The translations under genes were made by a program, and so were the position numbers. The notes beneath the pieces are model-generated. The model did no database searches, was not told the origin of the DNA, and saw only the letters and a program-made list of their open reading frames with translations. From NCBI GenBank assembly GCA_949825045.1, contig OX463818.1:25684906-25748905 (forward strand): 64,000 nt of DNA, read 5' to 3'. This DNA comes from Argyresthia goedartella. Lineage: Eukaryota > Arthropoda > Insecta > Lepidoptera > Argyresthiidae. Positions within the stretch are counted from its first letter, which is position 1; each line of letters begins with the position of its first letter. This document shows positions 1 to 10,160 of this stretch, in pieces.

Positions 1-1281
1 ATTATTTATGGATAGATAGGAAGAGAACTGGGTATGGACAACGGATTCAAGAACTTTGGAAAGGAGCGGTAGGATGGAGATGGGACGAAACTCTTTGAAG
101 GAGGAAGGATTGGATGTTTTAGGCAAAGGGATGACATGTGCCTTCTTCCATACTTTGGGAAAGGAACACTCTGATAAAGAATAGTTAATTAAATGAGTAA
201 TTGCAGGAAGCAGCTCGTCGAGCACGCTCCTGATCATTCGAGGACAAATGTTGTCATCTCCAACAGCTTTAGAAGAAATTTCCAGCACTGCCTTCCTAAC
301 AGCATCGACTCCAACCGGGCTGAACTCGAAAGGAGCAGTAGTAGCAGCAGGTCTTAACCGGAGGCTACGCAGGGTGGCTTCCTTGACGATAAAGTCCATC
401 ACGACAGGGGCGGCAGAGAAGAATCTATTGAGACCGTTGAGATCGACATTACCGACTGGCAGATCCCGGGACTTACCGACGCCAAGAGTACGTAGAAACT
501 TCATCACCTGAGCAGGAGTGTAGTTCTCGATGCACTCGTGTATGTGGCGGCGCTTAGCGTCACGACACATACGGTTGCATCGATTACGGAGAGATTTGAA
601 TGTGTGAAAGTTCACGTTATTTGGGTCTTTCTTGTAGCAGCATTTAGCTCGGTTCCTCTTGGTCATTAGGCGTTTGATAACGTCGTTAAGCCAAGGTGCG
701 GGCAGGTGCTTCACCCTAACTCTCTTGATCGGAGCGTGTCTGTCAAACAACCCCAAGATAATTGTGTTGAAGTTGTTGACTTTGTCATCAACGGTCTCGC
801 TAGAGATGACGGGGGACCAATCAATAGAGGAGGCATCAGCTTTAAGAGAGTCAAGATCCAATTTTTTAAAGCTGCGAATATCTAAGAATTTAGCGCTACT
901 CTTGGGAGACCTTATCTTGTATGATAGAAATATCAGATCATGGTAAGAGAAAGGGGTATTAATTTTACCGTGAGCAGCTACCTTGTCAGGATCGGATGTT
1001 ATAATCAGATCAAGGAGGGAGGGTGTACAATGAGGTTGAAAGTGAGTAGCATCGAGGGGAAGAATATGCATATTCAAGGAGTCAACAATCGACTGGAGTT
1101 TATCAGAGCGGCAGTTATTTTTGAGAAGACAGGTGTTAAAATCACCAAGAATAAGAGTATCACTATACAGTGGGGTCAATTCATTCAAAAGGGATTCGAA
1201 CGACTCAAAGTAGTCTATACGAAGAGAAGGGCTGTAGAAAACCTTATTATGGTGAAGACAGGTTTCCAAGAAAATATTCTT
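1..1281 (-). CDS. LINE ORF2 fragment: endonuclease C-terminal part plus start of reverse transcriptase (family E), cut by window edge
   Basis: On the minus strand one frame stays open for 427 codons from 1281 down to base 1 and leaves the window. It starts inside an endonuclease/exonuclease/phosphatase domain: LILGDFN is near 1154-1130, followed by the downstream His segment (FSYHDLIF). A linker contains SSKAVGDD. Then the reverse transcriptase begins with SECSFPKVWKKAHVIPLPK and FRPISILPLLSKVLE. The protein closely resembles the element at 50.8-52.5 kb, so both belong to one family of the CR1/jockey broad group. The 5' end is truncated: the first in-frame stop upstream is TGA at 1284-1282, where the sequence turns into the tail of another LINE. 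No stop or frameshift is visible here, unlike the sister copy, so this copy may be fairly young. The rest of the RT lies left of the window. Confidence 0.85.
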
Positions 1282-1345
1282 TCATATTCTTTATTGCTCA
1301 GAAAATACAAAGGTACAATATTGGAAAAAAATATGGATGGATAAA
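1282..1345 (-). mobile_element. 3' tail of another LINE, interrupted by the family E insertion
   Basis: Read on the minus strand this contains GCAATAAAGAATATG, very like the 3' end of the LINE tail at 55,510-55,672 (GCAATAAAGAATATGAATATG). The family E element appears to be joined directly to this GAATAT-type tail. Too short to assign to a family. Confidence 0.45.
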
Positions 1346-1349
1346 ATTC

Positions 1350-2750
1350 CAAAAACCCATTTAGGAAAAAAAACCGAGGCCCGGCGCAAATTAAATGTAT
1401 CGCATAATCAAGTATAGAATCAGTACATTATTTCTATAAAATAATTAGTGCGAAAATCGGTGGTTCAAGTTGTGGTTATGCCTTTCGAAGTTTCGTTTGC
1501 GTCGGGCCTGTAGTCTTATCATGTAATACTTCTAGGAATTTGAATGGCTATTGAAAAATTTACAAGTCGCAATATAAGATAACTCGCATATTAATTGATA
1601 CGAGCTATCTTTTATTGCGAATTTGCGAGTTGTGATTGGTTAGTTTTGCTATAGCGATTGAATTTCCTAGATGTTAGAATTACATGTTAAGACAGTACAG
1701 TTGGTGTACAGAACACCATTATCGGACACAAGCTGTCTTTTATGCGACTTTGCTTGTGCCATTGCTGACAGGTCGATATTTTTGTACAATAGAAAACAAG
1801 GCTACTGAACTCATGTCATTCATGTCAAACAAAAACAAATGTATCGTATCATCAAATTACAATTTTCCAGATAAAGTTCTTTATTCTATCCATTCAGAAA
1901 AGAACGAATTTCTATCTCTGGCAGGTATTGAAATTTTGAATTTGATTACAATTTTGATATGTCAATTAAGCATCATACTTGCGGTTTAGTTCATTCAAAT
2001 CGTTCATAAAACAGTTGGACTAGCAATCAAAATGTGCTCAGAAGGCGTCCATCATAAATAGAAAAAATACACTATAAATTAAAACTAACTAATCTCTTAG
2101 GGTATCCCACTAAGATATGTCAAAAGTAACATAAAAAGCTACGGGTTACCATACAACTCGTAAAGGTATGTGCTATTATATCATGTAGGCTAACAATCAC
2201 TTCCGTTTTCAGACAATTTTAGTCAGCGACCAACTTCACCACAACTTTGATGCTCACCAAATTCAATAAAATACCATCGCATTATTCCAAATTTGACCAT
2301 AACGGTAAAGTTATTTTTAGTCTACAAATAGTTTTCAATAATATTCATTATTCAAATTAAATCCGACAGAAATGATTATTATCTCGCTCATTCGTGAGAG
2401 TCAAATGAACAGAGTAACTATAGATTAATACTATTTTTATCCGACTACTACAACGCCAAAAGCCAGAATTCGGAAAAAAGTAACGTTCAAATAATTTTCA
2501 TCATCCGCTCTGGCTGTAGGCTATATGGCATAACACTATTCTATATACTACTAAATAACTCTAGAGCACATACGATAAATTGGATGGATGGATATAAAAA
2601 AATGTACAAGACCGTGTTGGATATCATATTAAATGGCTAAATACGGCATTCCAAAAATATATAAATTTATAGATGTTACTCCGTGCTTAATTAACAATTA
2701 GTTGAATTGTAGAAGTGTTTTGACAGTCTGGTGTTTCTATGTTTCATACT
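1350..2750. other. Spacer, nothing recognised
   Basis: AT-rich sequence. A plus-strand frame of 101 codons at 1684-1989 matches no family I recognise and has no repeat or gene context; I treat it as chance. Confidence 0.5.
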
Positions 2751-2751
2751 A

Positions 2752-3003
2752 TTCACCCGAATGGCCGAGTCGGCAGTGACGCTGCCTACGAAACCAGGGG
2801 TCCCTGCTTCGAGTCCCGGTGGGGGCAAATATTTGTTTGATGAGAAGGAATGTTTGTACCCTAGTCATGGTTGTTTATCTATCTAAGTATAATATTTATC
2901 TATATAAGTATGTGTACCGTTGTCTAGTACCCAAGATACAGGGAATCCTAGTTTGGGGCTAGATCAATTTGTGTAAAATGATGTCCAAGGTATTATTATT
3001 ATA
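2752..3003 (+). mobile_element. SINE-A copy 1 (tRNA-derived)
   Basis: The head has an A-box-like TGGCCGAGTCGG (2762-2773) and a B-box-like GCTTCGAGTCCCGG (2806-2819), the split internal RNA polymerase III promoter of tRNA-derived SINEs. The body contains TTGTCTAGTACCCAAGATAC and the copy ends in TATTATTATTAT. The same body and tail recur at 41.37, 41.81, 48.02 kb and partly at 37.26 kb. The element encodes nothing; it would need a LINE's reverse transcriptase to move. The family name is mine. Confidence 0.85.
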
Positions 3004-3337
3004 TTGTTTATCGCTATGTCTTTTATTAGTCGGGTTTTAGTTTTTGAACCTATCGTCTTATTTACAAACGTCACCATTTCAGGGATCTCACGTCTACATA
3101 CTGAACTAGTATGCAGCCCAGCCTAGGTAATTTGGTTGGCCTCCATACAAATTTATATGGAGTTATAAAATTTATTCAGAGAATAGTGTAGACTCGCCTT
3201 CGTACGTGGCACTTACTATACGTACACGCCATTCTATACGGTTCTGTGCAACCCGCCTCGTTGCTGCCCACCTATAAATTCGGGTTTTGAATTTTTAGGG
3301 TTCCGGACAAGAAGAGTGCAAAATAGGACCAAAGTTA
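3004..3337. other. Spacer, nothing firmly recognised
   Basis: Non-coding. The stretch ATACGTACACGCCATTC to CTATAAATTC (about 3217-3282) has the look of a dispersed repeat but has no second copy in the window. Confidence 0.4.
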
Positions 3338-3834
3338 ATGTCAAAGTCAAATTTCTTTATTACATAAGATATTTACATATACTTAGCAAATATATTTTTT
3401 ACCTCTTCTCTACATTGGACCACTGTGTGGTGTGTTACAAATTTATTAACAACAAGGACTTTGTTGAGCTAGATTAACCCCATACAGTCCCATCAATTAA
3501 GTAATCTTGAAAATTGTAATATCCCTTTTTCGAAAAAGTCGCTTTGACGTGCTTTCTAAATTATTCAAATGGCAATTCCTAAATCTCCAGAGGTATCTTA
3601 TTGTAGTAGAAAATGTTATGACCCTTGAAAGAATTGTTAACTTTCGCGAGTCTAAACCGGGGCACAACTAGACTGTGATTATTTCTTAGGTTAACATTAC
3701 AGCTATCGCTAAGTTTGGAAAATGTTGTAAGGTTCTTGCGTAGATACATTATATTTTTGAAACAAATTGACTAGCTACAGTAATTATGCCAATTTCCGCT
3801 GATTTAAATACCATAGGACATGACACTCTGAAAG
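3338..3834 (-). pseudogene. Jockey-A LINE, 3' portion (copy 1, part 1)
   Basis: Reverse complement of the 3' part of the element at 23.0-25.6 kb: tail repeat (GTCAAAGTCAAA at 3340-3351), 3' UTR and the ORF2 C-terminus. An internal deletion near 3796 joins sequence after the start of the DILTVASQF segment to the segment encoding SYGILLWG. The element then stops at 3834 because another LINE is inserted, and resumes at 9461. Several frameshifts make it non-coding. Confidence 0.85.
3815..3834. repeat. Left target-site duplication of the OTU-LINE
   Basis: AGGACATGACACTCTGAAAG, repeated at 9461-9480 with one difference (C to A). Both copies are Jockey-A sequence and align with the reverse complement of 24,880-24,911, so the intact target can be inferred. 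Confidence 0.85.
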
Positions 3835-5641
3835 GAGTGGCGCTTGTGTTGCCGGACCGAACGGACGTGTCTATAGACCTCCGACATCTTGCAAACGCAT
3901 TTAAACAAACAATAGTTTACAACCCGGCGCGCGCCTTTGTTCTATCTCTGGTTTCTCGCGTTTCGGAGATTTTGTATCAGCGAGATGATATGAGAGTGTC
4001 TAATATAGCTACAAGTGTGAAAGTAGAGTGCGTAAAGTGTGAATTAGATAGATTCTGAGCTGCGCCCTACCAGATAATAGGCTACGCCACGCTGCTGTGA
4101 TAATACGTGTACAATATTGTGTACAACAATAGGTGCACATAGCTGAGACAACTCAACGAGTGTTGCCTGGTGAGCCCGTTCCTATTCAGTATCCTAACGC
4201 ATGCAACCAATATTTATCTCCACAAACGAATCTACTAGAAGAGACCCCGAGTTTACGTCTCACGCAATACATAACAGTACTCCCTAACGACACGCCGTTA
4301 TCCTGGAGTATTAACCGACCCTATCCAGCACATTAGGTGTGTCATGACACTGGGATATCTCCTCAGCAATAACCTAACCTTATCAATTAATTGCTTTCTC
4401 CGGACACACAAACGATTACATAGGACGTAGAATCTTCATTATTTAAGGTATTTATTAAGTGAATCTAACCCATAACATTAAGCTCTCTCAACAGCAACAA
4501 TCTGGAAAACAGACTTATTTCATTTCATCACAGACATTCGTGGTGCTTGTATAATACTAAGTCAATAGAAACTAGAGTTGCGCAACGAGTCGTGGTGTTA
4601 TCCCACACCAAGAGGTAGGCCCTTTCATGCACTTCCTGCAGGCACGTGAATAAGGACACTAAAACCCAAACAATACCGGACAGAAAAAGTTAAACAAAAG
4701 AGATAAATTACGACAAAAACATTCCTCAAACTAACACAGCTGCAAAACGGCGAAGAAAATACGTGTTTATTTTTGTGCAACAAGCCCCTTCTCTGGACAA
4801 CGAGCTAAGGAAAAACGAATTCCAACAAGCAATAAACAATAGGGCCTTGTACAGGGACTGAACCTCGACCCGTGTCACGGACCTCACTACGAAGCAATAA
4901 TGAAGTGAATTGAAGTAGGTGATATCAGTGCAGAGAGTCTCACTAGCTGAACAACAACCTGGTGAGATTGCTCCGATTAAGATAGCCCTATATCAGATAA
5001 AACAGCAAAACTAACTTTATATCTGGCAGGTAACATCCTTCGTAATGCTGGTTACCATTTCATAAACAGACACCGCTCTCGCTCCAAATTACTACGCCAA
5101 CTCTAAACTAATCCATAGGCATAGTCCCGTACAAATAGGTAGGTGATAGGTATATGAAAATACAAAACTAGGCAGGAACCTACCCAAGCACAATGAAACA
5201 AAACTAAACTATTTGCCACCATCCGGTCCAACCAGCCCATCTTGACCTGTTACAAAAATAAAATGAAATAAACATTAATGCAAGCCTACTGCATATTCTG
5301 AGAAATAGCGAGTAAAAGCCAACAATTTTACATCATAAAAGGTCAATTTTACCATCTTGCAGAAAACAGGCAACTAACGAAAGGCATAATAAACGAACAA
5401 TAACAAAAATAAAATCAAAGACTCTTTGTCCTAAGCGGGTCTCTCTCACGCCTATTTTATAGCTTCCAGGCCCAGCCTCCAATTCTCTTAGAAAATACCG
5501 AGAATAAGTGCGCAAAGATACGCACAAACTTTGACAGCCACAACCCGTACAATGGTATGGGTTGTTAATGAACAATAGGTACGTAGGTAGTTCAAATTAA
5601 TCAAATTAGCTCTAAGTTCTTTCTTTCAACAATATTCCAAA
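3835..5641 (+). other. 5' leader of the OTU-LINE
   Basis: Begins GAGTGGCGCTTGTGTTGCCG directly after the target duplication. Small open frames (3786-4058, which starts in the flanking element, and 4133-4336) have no recognisable domains. A leader this long is unusual for an RTE-like LINE and might include a decayed first ORF or another nested piece. I looked for a self-cleaving HDV-like fold at the start and could not pair a P1 stem. Confidence 0.5.
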
Positions 5642-6247
5642 ATGATGAAAGCCTTATCAATGCCGAGAGATGGTAACTGCCTATTCCAAGCAATTTCTGA
5701 CCAAATTAATCACCTACATGAATTAACACTCGACCACACCCACATTCGTAAGGACCTAGTTAAATATGTAGAAGAAAACTGCGATGAACAGAACATAAAG
5801 TTTGCAATCGCCGAGCCTGAAGAAACCCCCAATGACTACATTAAAAATCTGCGCAATTACGGCACTTGGGCTGGAGAGAAGATTATAATAACGGCCGCCG
5901 AATACTTTCTAATTAACGTAACAATCCACCAGCAAAATACATCATCACTCACATACAGGCCCAAGAATCCCGCGGATGCAGTGGGATCTATCAACCTCAA
6001 CTTCACAGGAAACCACTACGACAGCGTATACTTGCTTGAATCACAAAATCTAGCAACCGACAGCCAAACTGATAACAACATACCTTCCCCGATACTTAAT
6101 GCAACACCCATGACCTCCTCAGGGTCAACCATAACATCAATAGATGACATCCCTGACAACACCGGATATACGATGATACGACACAGCCCCATATTTAAAC
6201 CAAAAGTCACATGCGAGCGAATGCGCATTTGCTACTTGGAACGTTAG
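5642..6247 (+). CDS. OTU-like cysteine protease domain of the OTU-LINE
   Basis: A 201-codon frame. Residues 3-134 look like an OTU (ovarian tumour) cysteine protease: PRDGNCLFQAI places Asp10 and the nucleophile Cys13, GTWAGE is at 74-79, and GNHYDSVYLL supplies the predicted catalytic His125. OTU enzymes typically remove ubiquitin or similar modifiers, and OTU-like domains have been found in some retrotransposons; here the likely role is trimming host ubiquitin marks or the element's own product, which is inference. The start ATG at 5642 (MMKALSMPRDG) puts the domain at the very N-terminus. All catalytic signatures are present. Residues 135-201 are Ser/Thr-rich linker. The frame ends at TAG 6245-6247, overlapping the endonuclease frame, which is shifted by +1. 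Confidence 0.8.
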   Translation: MMKALSMPRDGNCLFQAISDQINHLHELTLDHTHIRKDLVKYVEENCDEQNIKFAIAEPEETPNDYIKNLRNYGTWAGEKIIITAAEYFLINVTIHQQNTSSLTYRPKNPADAVGSINLNFTGNHYDSVYLLESQNLATDSQTDNNIPSPILNATPMTSSGSTITSIDDIPDNTGYTMIRHSPIFKPKVTCERMRICYLER

Positions 6248-7580
6248 AGGATGCGCCGAAATACCTAAGAGACTCAACATTGATGTTGAATTGACAAACA
6301 GAAACATAAATATAGCCTGTATACAGGAAACAAACATGACATCAGGGACATACGTGTCAAAACACTATCTCTGGTATCTATCAGGCACAACCAGCATCGC
6401 ACACTGTGGCTTAGCTATACTAATTAGAAAGGACCTGAACTTATCGGTCTACAATATAAATCGCGACCTGGAAACCATGGCAGCAACAATAACATCGGCC
6501 ACTAATACACTATGTGTAATAAACGCACATATCCCCAGCTCTTCCACGAGAGCAACCGCAGCGTTTTCTCAACTTATAAAGATTATTCAAAAGAAACCAA
6601 ACAAAGCCAAAATATTAATGCTAGGTGACTTTAACGCACACATCGGACTAGGCAATACAAAGGAATACAGGAAAAATGGAATTATAGGAACAAATCTCCT
6701 ACACAAATCATCAAATATCATCGGAGAAATGCTAATGGATATTTTTTCCCGCGAAAACTTAAAAGTAGAAACCACCTGGGCTAGCAAGTCATGTCGGGCC
6801 ACATGGTCTAACGGGAAAACAAAATCACAACTAGACCATATGATTACCTCGAATAATGCGCCACACACATTTAACTTCATCAAAGGACAATGGAGCTACC
6901 TGCATATTTCCGACCACAAGATAATCTGGGGTGAAATAGACCCATTAAACCTGCTTCCAAGAACTGGCGACACGCAAATGGAATCAACAAAGATTACAAC
7001 CCAAACTAAGTACAAAGCGATAACAGCTTTAAAGTTCAACTATAAACAGTGTTTGTACACCGCCCTAGCACGAGATGAAATGAATGACACAAAAGTAAAA
7101 TACCATAACGGGATTATAGAAGAACTTACGGCGAAGAACTACATATTTATAGAAAATGACGACGAATATACGCCCGACATTCCGTGGGAATCTATTACAG
7201 GGGTTATGAAGCCAGTAGCCCAAAAAACACTTTCCGTAAAACCCGCTAGATCGCGGGAACACCGAATTGCTCTGGCAAATTTACAAAAGGCCAAATTCCT
7301 TAAAAGACGTCGACCAACTGACCAAACAATCAATAAACAACTCAAAGAATGCCGACGACGTCTTGAGGAAATTATTGATAATGAAGAAAAACGAGAATGC
7401 AGAGCATTTTTTGAAGGCCTAGAAAAAACACCCAAGCAAATGCATGCAAATCGTGTACCACTATTACAGACGACACCAGCTTCAATAGAGACGGTGGAAA
7501 AAACAACGATTTATCCCAATGTCACGCTGGGAACAGGAATTAAGGAAATCAGAAGGCCCGAAAATTATGATTATCCCTAA
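6177..7580 (+). pseudogene. APE-type endonuclease and linker of the OTU-LINE
   Basis: Open from 6177, though the first useful ATG is at 6291. The domain really starts upstream of that ATG: ATWNVRG lies at 6231-6251. Numbered from the ATG at 6291: catalytic Glu13 in ACIQETN, GDFN at 112-115, LDHMI at 181-185, and terminal SDH at 207-209, the full motif set of an apurinic-type nuclease that nicks the target DNA. Residues 210-429 are a basic linker leading to the RT. The frame stops at TAA 7578-7580, then the same frame resumes after TGA 7596 with NGTAPGTDQV. Because the domain start lies before the only ATG, the protein was probably made as a fusion with OTU before a frameshift, or by frameshifting. 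Confidence 0.8.
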
Positions 7581-9208
7581 CGAAACTTCATTAAACCCTG
7601 ACTATCTAGAAAATGGTCCAACAATAATCATCAAACGATAATCAGCCGCATGCATAACGGAACAGCGCCGGGTACAGATCAGGTAGTCCCGGAACTGTAC
7701 AAAGGAATACCGCCACAACTGTTAAAGGTTATTACCAAAACAATGCACAGAGCATGGACAGAAATATAATACCGGAGTCCTGGAATGAAACGGTCCAAGT
7801 ACCTATCCCCAAAATCAGAAACCCTCAAGACACCAATGACTACCGCCGTATAATAATGTGTTATACAGGATATCGCATTTACGCGACATACCTGCTCATC
7901 AAACTAGACGAGATAACAAAAGAACTCGGGAACTACCAAGCAGAATTTCTGCGCAATAGATCCACCGATGACCACATCTTCACATTACGCAGAGTATTAG
8001 ACGAAGAATGGCGCGCGGGTAATAGAACATATGTACTGGCGCTAGATATCGCCAAAGCATTTGATACTATAGACCTAAACGTGCTCAAGGATATTGTCCT
8101 TTCAAGGACCAATAAGATTTTAACCAATAGGATAGTAAAAGCCTGCATGTATAAACGGACCTGCATCAAATGATTCGGACAGCAAAGTAACTTAATCAAC
8201 AAAGGAAAAAGAGTAAAACAAGGCTGTCCACTGTCACCAAGACTATTTACAATATTAATGGATGATGTCCTCAAAACACTGGAAGAAGAAATTCCCAACA
8301 TAAAACTGGACCAAGATGAAGAAATAGTCTTACCACTTATTCTCTCCTTCGCGGATGACCTCATCATCGTTTGTCAAGATTTACAACACCTTGACCAAAT
8401 CGTCACATACTTGAAAGCACTATTAAAAACAGTACGTCTCGATACTAATTAAACAAAGACGAAGATTCTTATAAGAGACCCCATAAACACCCAGCGCCCA
8501 CAAGTGATCGTATTGGACGGAGTTCCAATACGACCCGTAGACGAAATAAAATATCTCGGCACATATATAACGGCAGGACATAGTAGGAGAGACACAATAA
8601 AGAAGAAATGCCGGCAAGCCATAGGCAATTCCAAGGCCCTAATGCATTTTATAAAGAAATCCAATATGGACTGGAAAATAGTAGGCCTGATTTACAAAAT
8701 GTCTATTGCACCGTGTATAACATACGGACTTAAAGCGGCAGCTCTCACCAAAGCAAACCGTTCTAGACTAAGAAAATATGAACGCCTGATCCTCAGAGAC
8801 ATGTTTAAGAACGCCAGAAGCTATCCAAGACACCACAAAATTCATGACTTACTCCAGGGCAAAACAATAACCATACAAATCAAAAACCATCGGATGTGTT
8901 ACTATACACATATTCTACGACGCCCACAAAAACACCTACTCCATGCTGCATTGAAATACGAAGCAAAGAAGAAGAAAGTTGGCCGACCCATTTACACCTC
9001 GAAAGATTCCCTTAAGCATGACATCAAATACTACGGTAAAGAACACAGTTACTGGACAGAATCAGCACACAACAGGGACGAAGTCAGAAAGGCATCGAGC
9101 CAAATATACCATATTCCAGAAACAGACAGCGAAAGCAAAACTAAGACCTTACCGGATACCCCAAACGAACACGACAGGACAGGAAACTCAACCTATAACA
9201 ATACCTGA
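7581..9208 (+). pseudogene. Reverse transcriptase of the OTU-LINE
   Basis: After NGTAPGTDQV and a frameshift around 7740-7775, one frame (7754-9208) carries the RT with in-frame stops TGA 8171-8173 and TAA 8450-8452. Motifs in order: NDYRRIIM, LALDIAKAFDTID (first catalytic Asp), VKQGCPLSPRLFTILMD, SFADDLIIV (catalytic FADD), PVDEIKYLGTYI. The region after the RT (8504-9208) is a thumb-like and basic C-terminal part with VGRPIYTSKDSLKHDI; no zinc-finger motif follows. Similar to RTE-type elements by its motif pattern; a phylogeny would be needed to fix the clade. Confidence 0.85.
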
Positions 9209-9460
9209 AAATAGGAGGAAAACAAGAACTTGAAGAAAACAACAGCTGCTCTCCAAATCTTATCTCCTCCCCATTCCACATATCCTATATTGGCTTCAGG
9301 CTGAAGAGTCGGTCGATTGAATTCACGCTCCTTCCTCTCCTATCGAGCAAGTCATTCCGCCCCCCCTCAAAACTCATGCTCTCTGGTATGCCGGCCGAAA
9401 GACCGGAACAGGTTTAGAACCCTGGCTGGAGAAGCATCATTCATTCATTCATTCATTCAT
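9209..9460 (+). other. 3' UTR and ATTC tail of the OTU-LINE
   Basis: Non-coding. Includes a CCGG...CCGG mini-stem (GCCGGCCGAAAGACCGG around 9391-9407) that could be part of an RT recognition structure, and ends in an ATTC microsatellite rather than poly-A, immediately next to the right target duplication. Confidence 0.7.
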
Positions 9461-9921
9461 AGGACATGACACTATGAAAGTAACTAAAATATACTAGCCT
9501 AGATGTGGCCACATCCGTGTTTTGTCTGATGTTCCTAACAGTGTAAGCCGCAGAACTTAATTTACCAGCTAATTTATCTATATGGAGTCCCCACTGCAAT
9601 TTGCTATCTAACTAAAATTCTAACGTGTTGTTGTCTAACACTAACCTGATCTTAACTTACCTGATATTTGGAAGTGAGAATTTGATACACTTGGTTTTAC
9701 CAGCGTTTAACAATAAAATATGAACTTTGAACCAATGCAAGGTTAAAGACAATACACCATTAATATCATCAAAATCTTCTTTTTGTCTTTAAATTTTGAA
9801 GACCAGTGAAGTATCATTAGCAAACAACACTATGTCAGTCAATTTCTCCACAGTGAAAGGCAGATCGTTAATGTATACCAGGAATAAGAAAGGAGCTAGT
9901 ATGGAACCATGTGAAGGACCC
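9461..9921 (-). pseudogene. Jockey-A LINE, RT portion (copy 1, part 2)
   Basis: Continues the Jockey-A copy interrupted at 3834. The first 20 bases are the right target duplication. The rest is the reverse complement of the RT region around 24.46-24.90 kb, including the parts matching FADDTSMVF and the VYINDLPF segment. It ends abruptly at 9921 where a CCGTC-rich dispersed repeat begins. Confidence 0.85.
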
Positions 9922-10160
9922 TGTTACTAAGCCTCTGCTGTCCGTCTATCCATCAGTCTCTCAAGAAAAGTAAGTAATAGAACGTTGAACTTTTTACAGA
10001 CTGTATTTCCGTTGCCGCTACAGCAACAAATGAACATTGGCAGGGGCTATTTAAGAAACGTATTTTTTTTTGTTTTTTCTTGATCAATTTTCAGGTAAAA
10101 TGATCGCTCGGGTTTTCTCAAAATCGTTTTTGTCCTTTTTTACCGGATATAGGATATAGC
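9922..10160 (+). repeat. Dispersed repeat D, copy 1
   Basis: Starts with TTACTAAGCCTCTGCTGTCC and contains TTCCGTTGCCGCTACAGCAAC. The same order of segments is found at 18,572, 39,365 (minus) and 62,470. This non-coding repeat is widespread in moths and butterflies as far as I recall; its class is unclear to me. Confidence 0.65.

Larger units (their letters stand above)
3835..9460 (+). mobile_element. OTU-LINE: RTE-like non-LTR retrotransposon with OTU protease, endonuclease and reverse transcriptase
   Basis: A 5.6-kb insertion bounded by a 20-bp duplication of Jockey-A sequence. Order on the plus strand: about 1.8 kb of 5' leader, OTU-like protease frame (5642-6247), APE-type endonuclease frame (6177-7580), reverse transcriptase (7581-9208), and a 3' UTR ending in an ATTC repeat (9439-9460). 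RT signature segments (LALDIAKAFDTID, VKQGCPLSPRLFTILMD, SFADDLIIV) resemble the RTE group. Coding is broken by one frameshift between OTU and endonuclease, stops at 7578 and 7596, one frameshift near 7740-7775 and stops at 8171 and 8450. Apparently full length, but inactive. Confidence 0.85.

Noticed and set aside
1684..1989. 101-codon frame as a possible gene
   Set aside because: No domain, AT-rich composition typical of spacer, no transcript signals.
3835..3950. HDV-like self-cleaving ribozyme at the OTU-LINE 5' end
   Set aside because: I could not find a 3' strand to pair with the first seven bases, so the nested double pseudoknot is not supported by eye.
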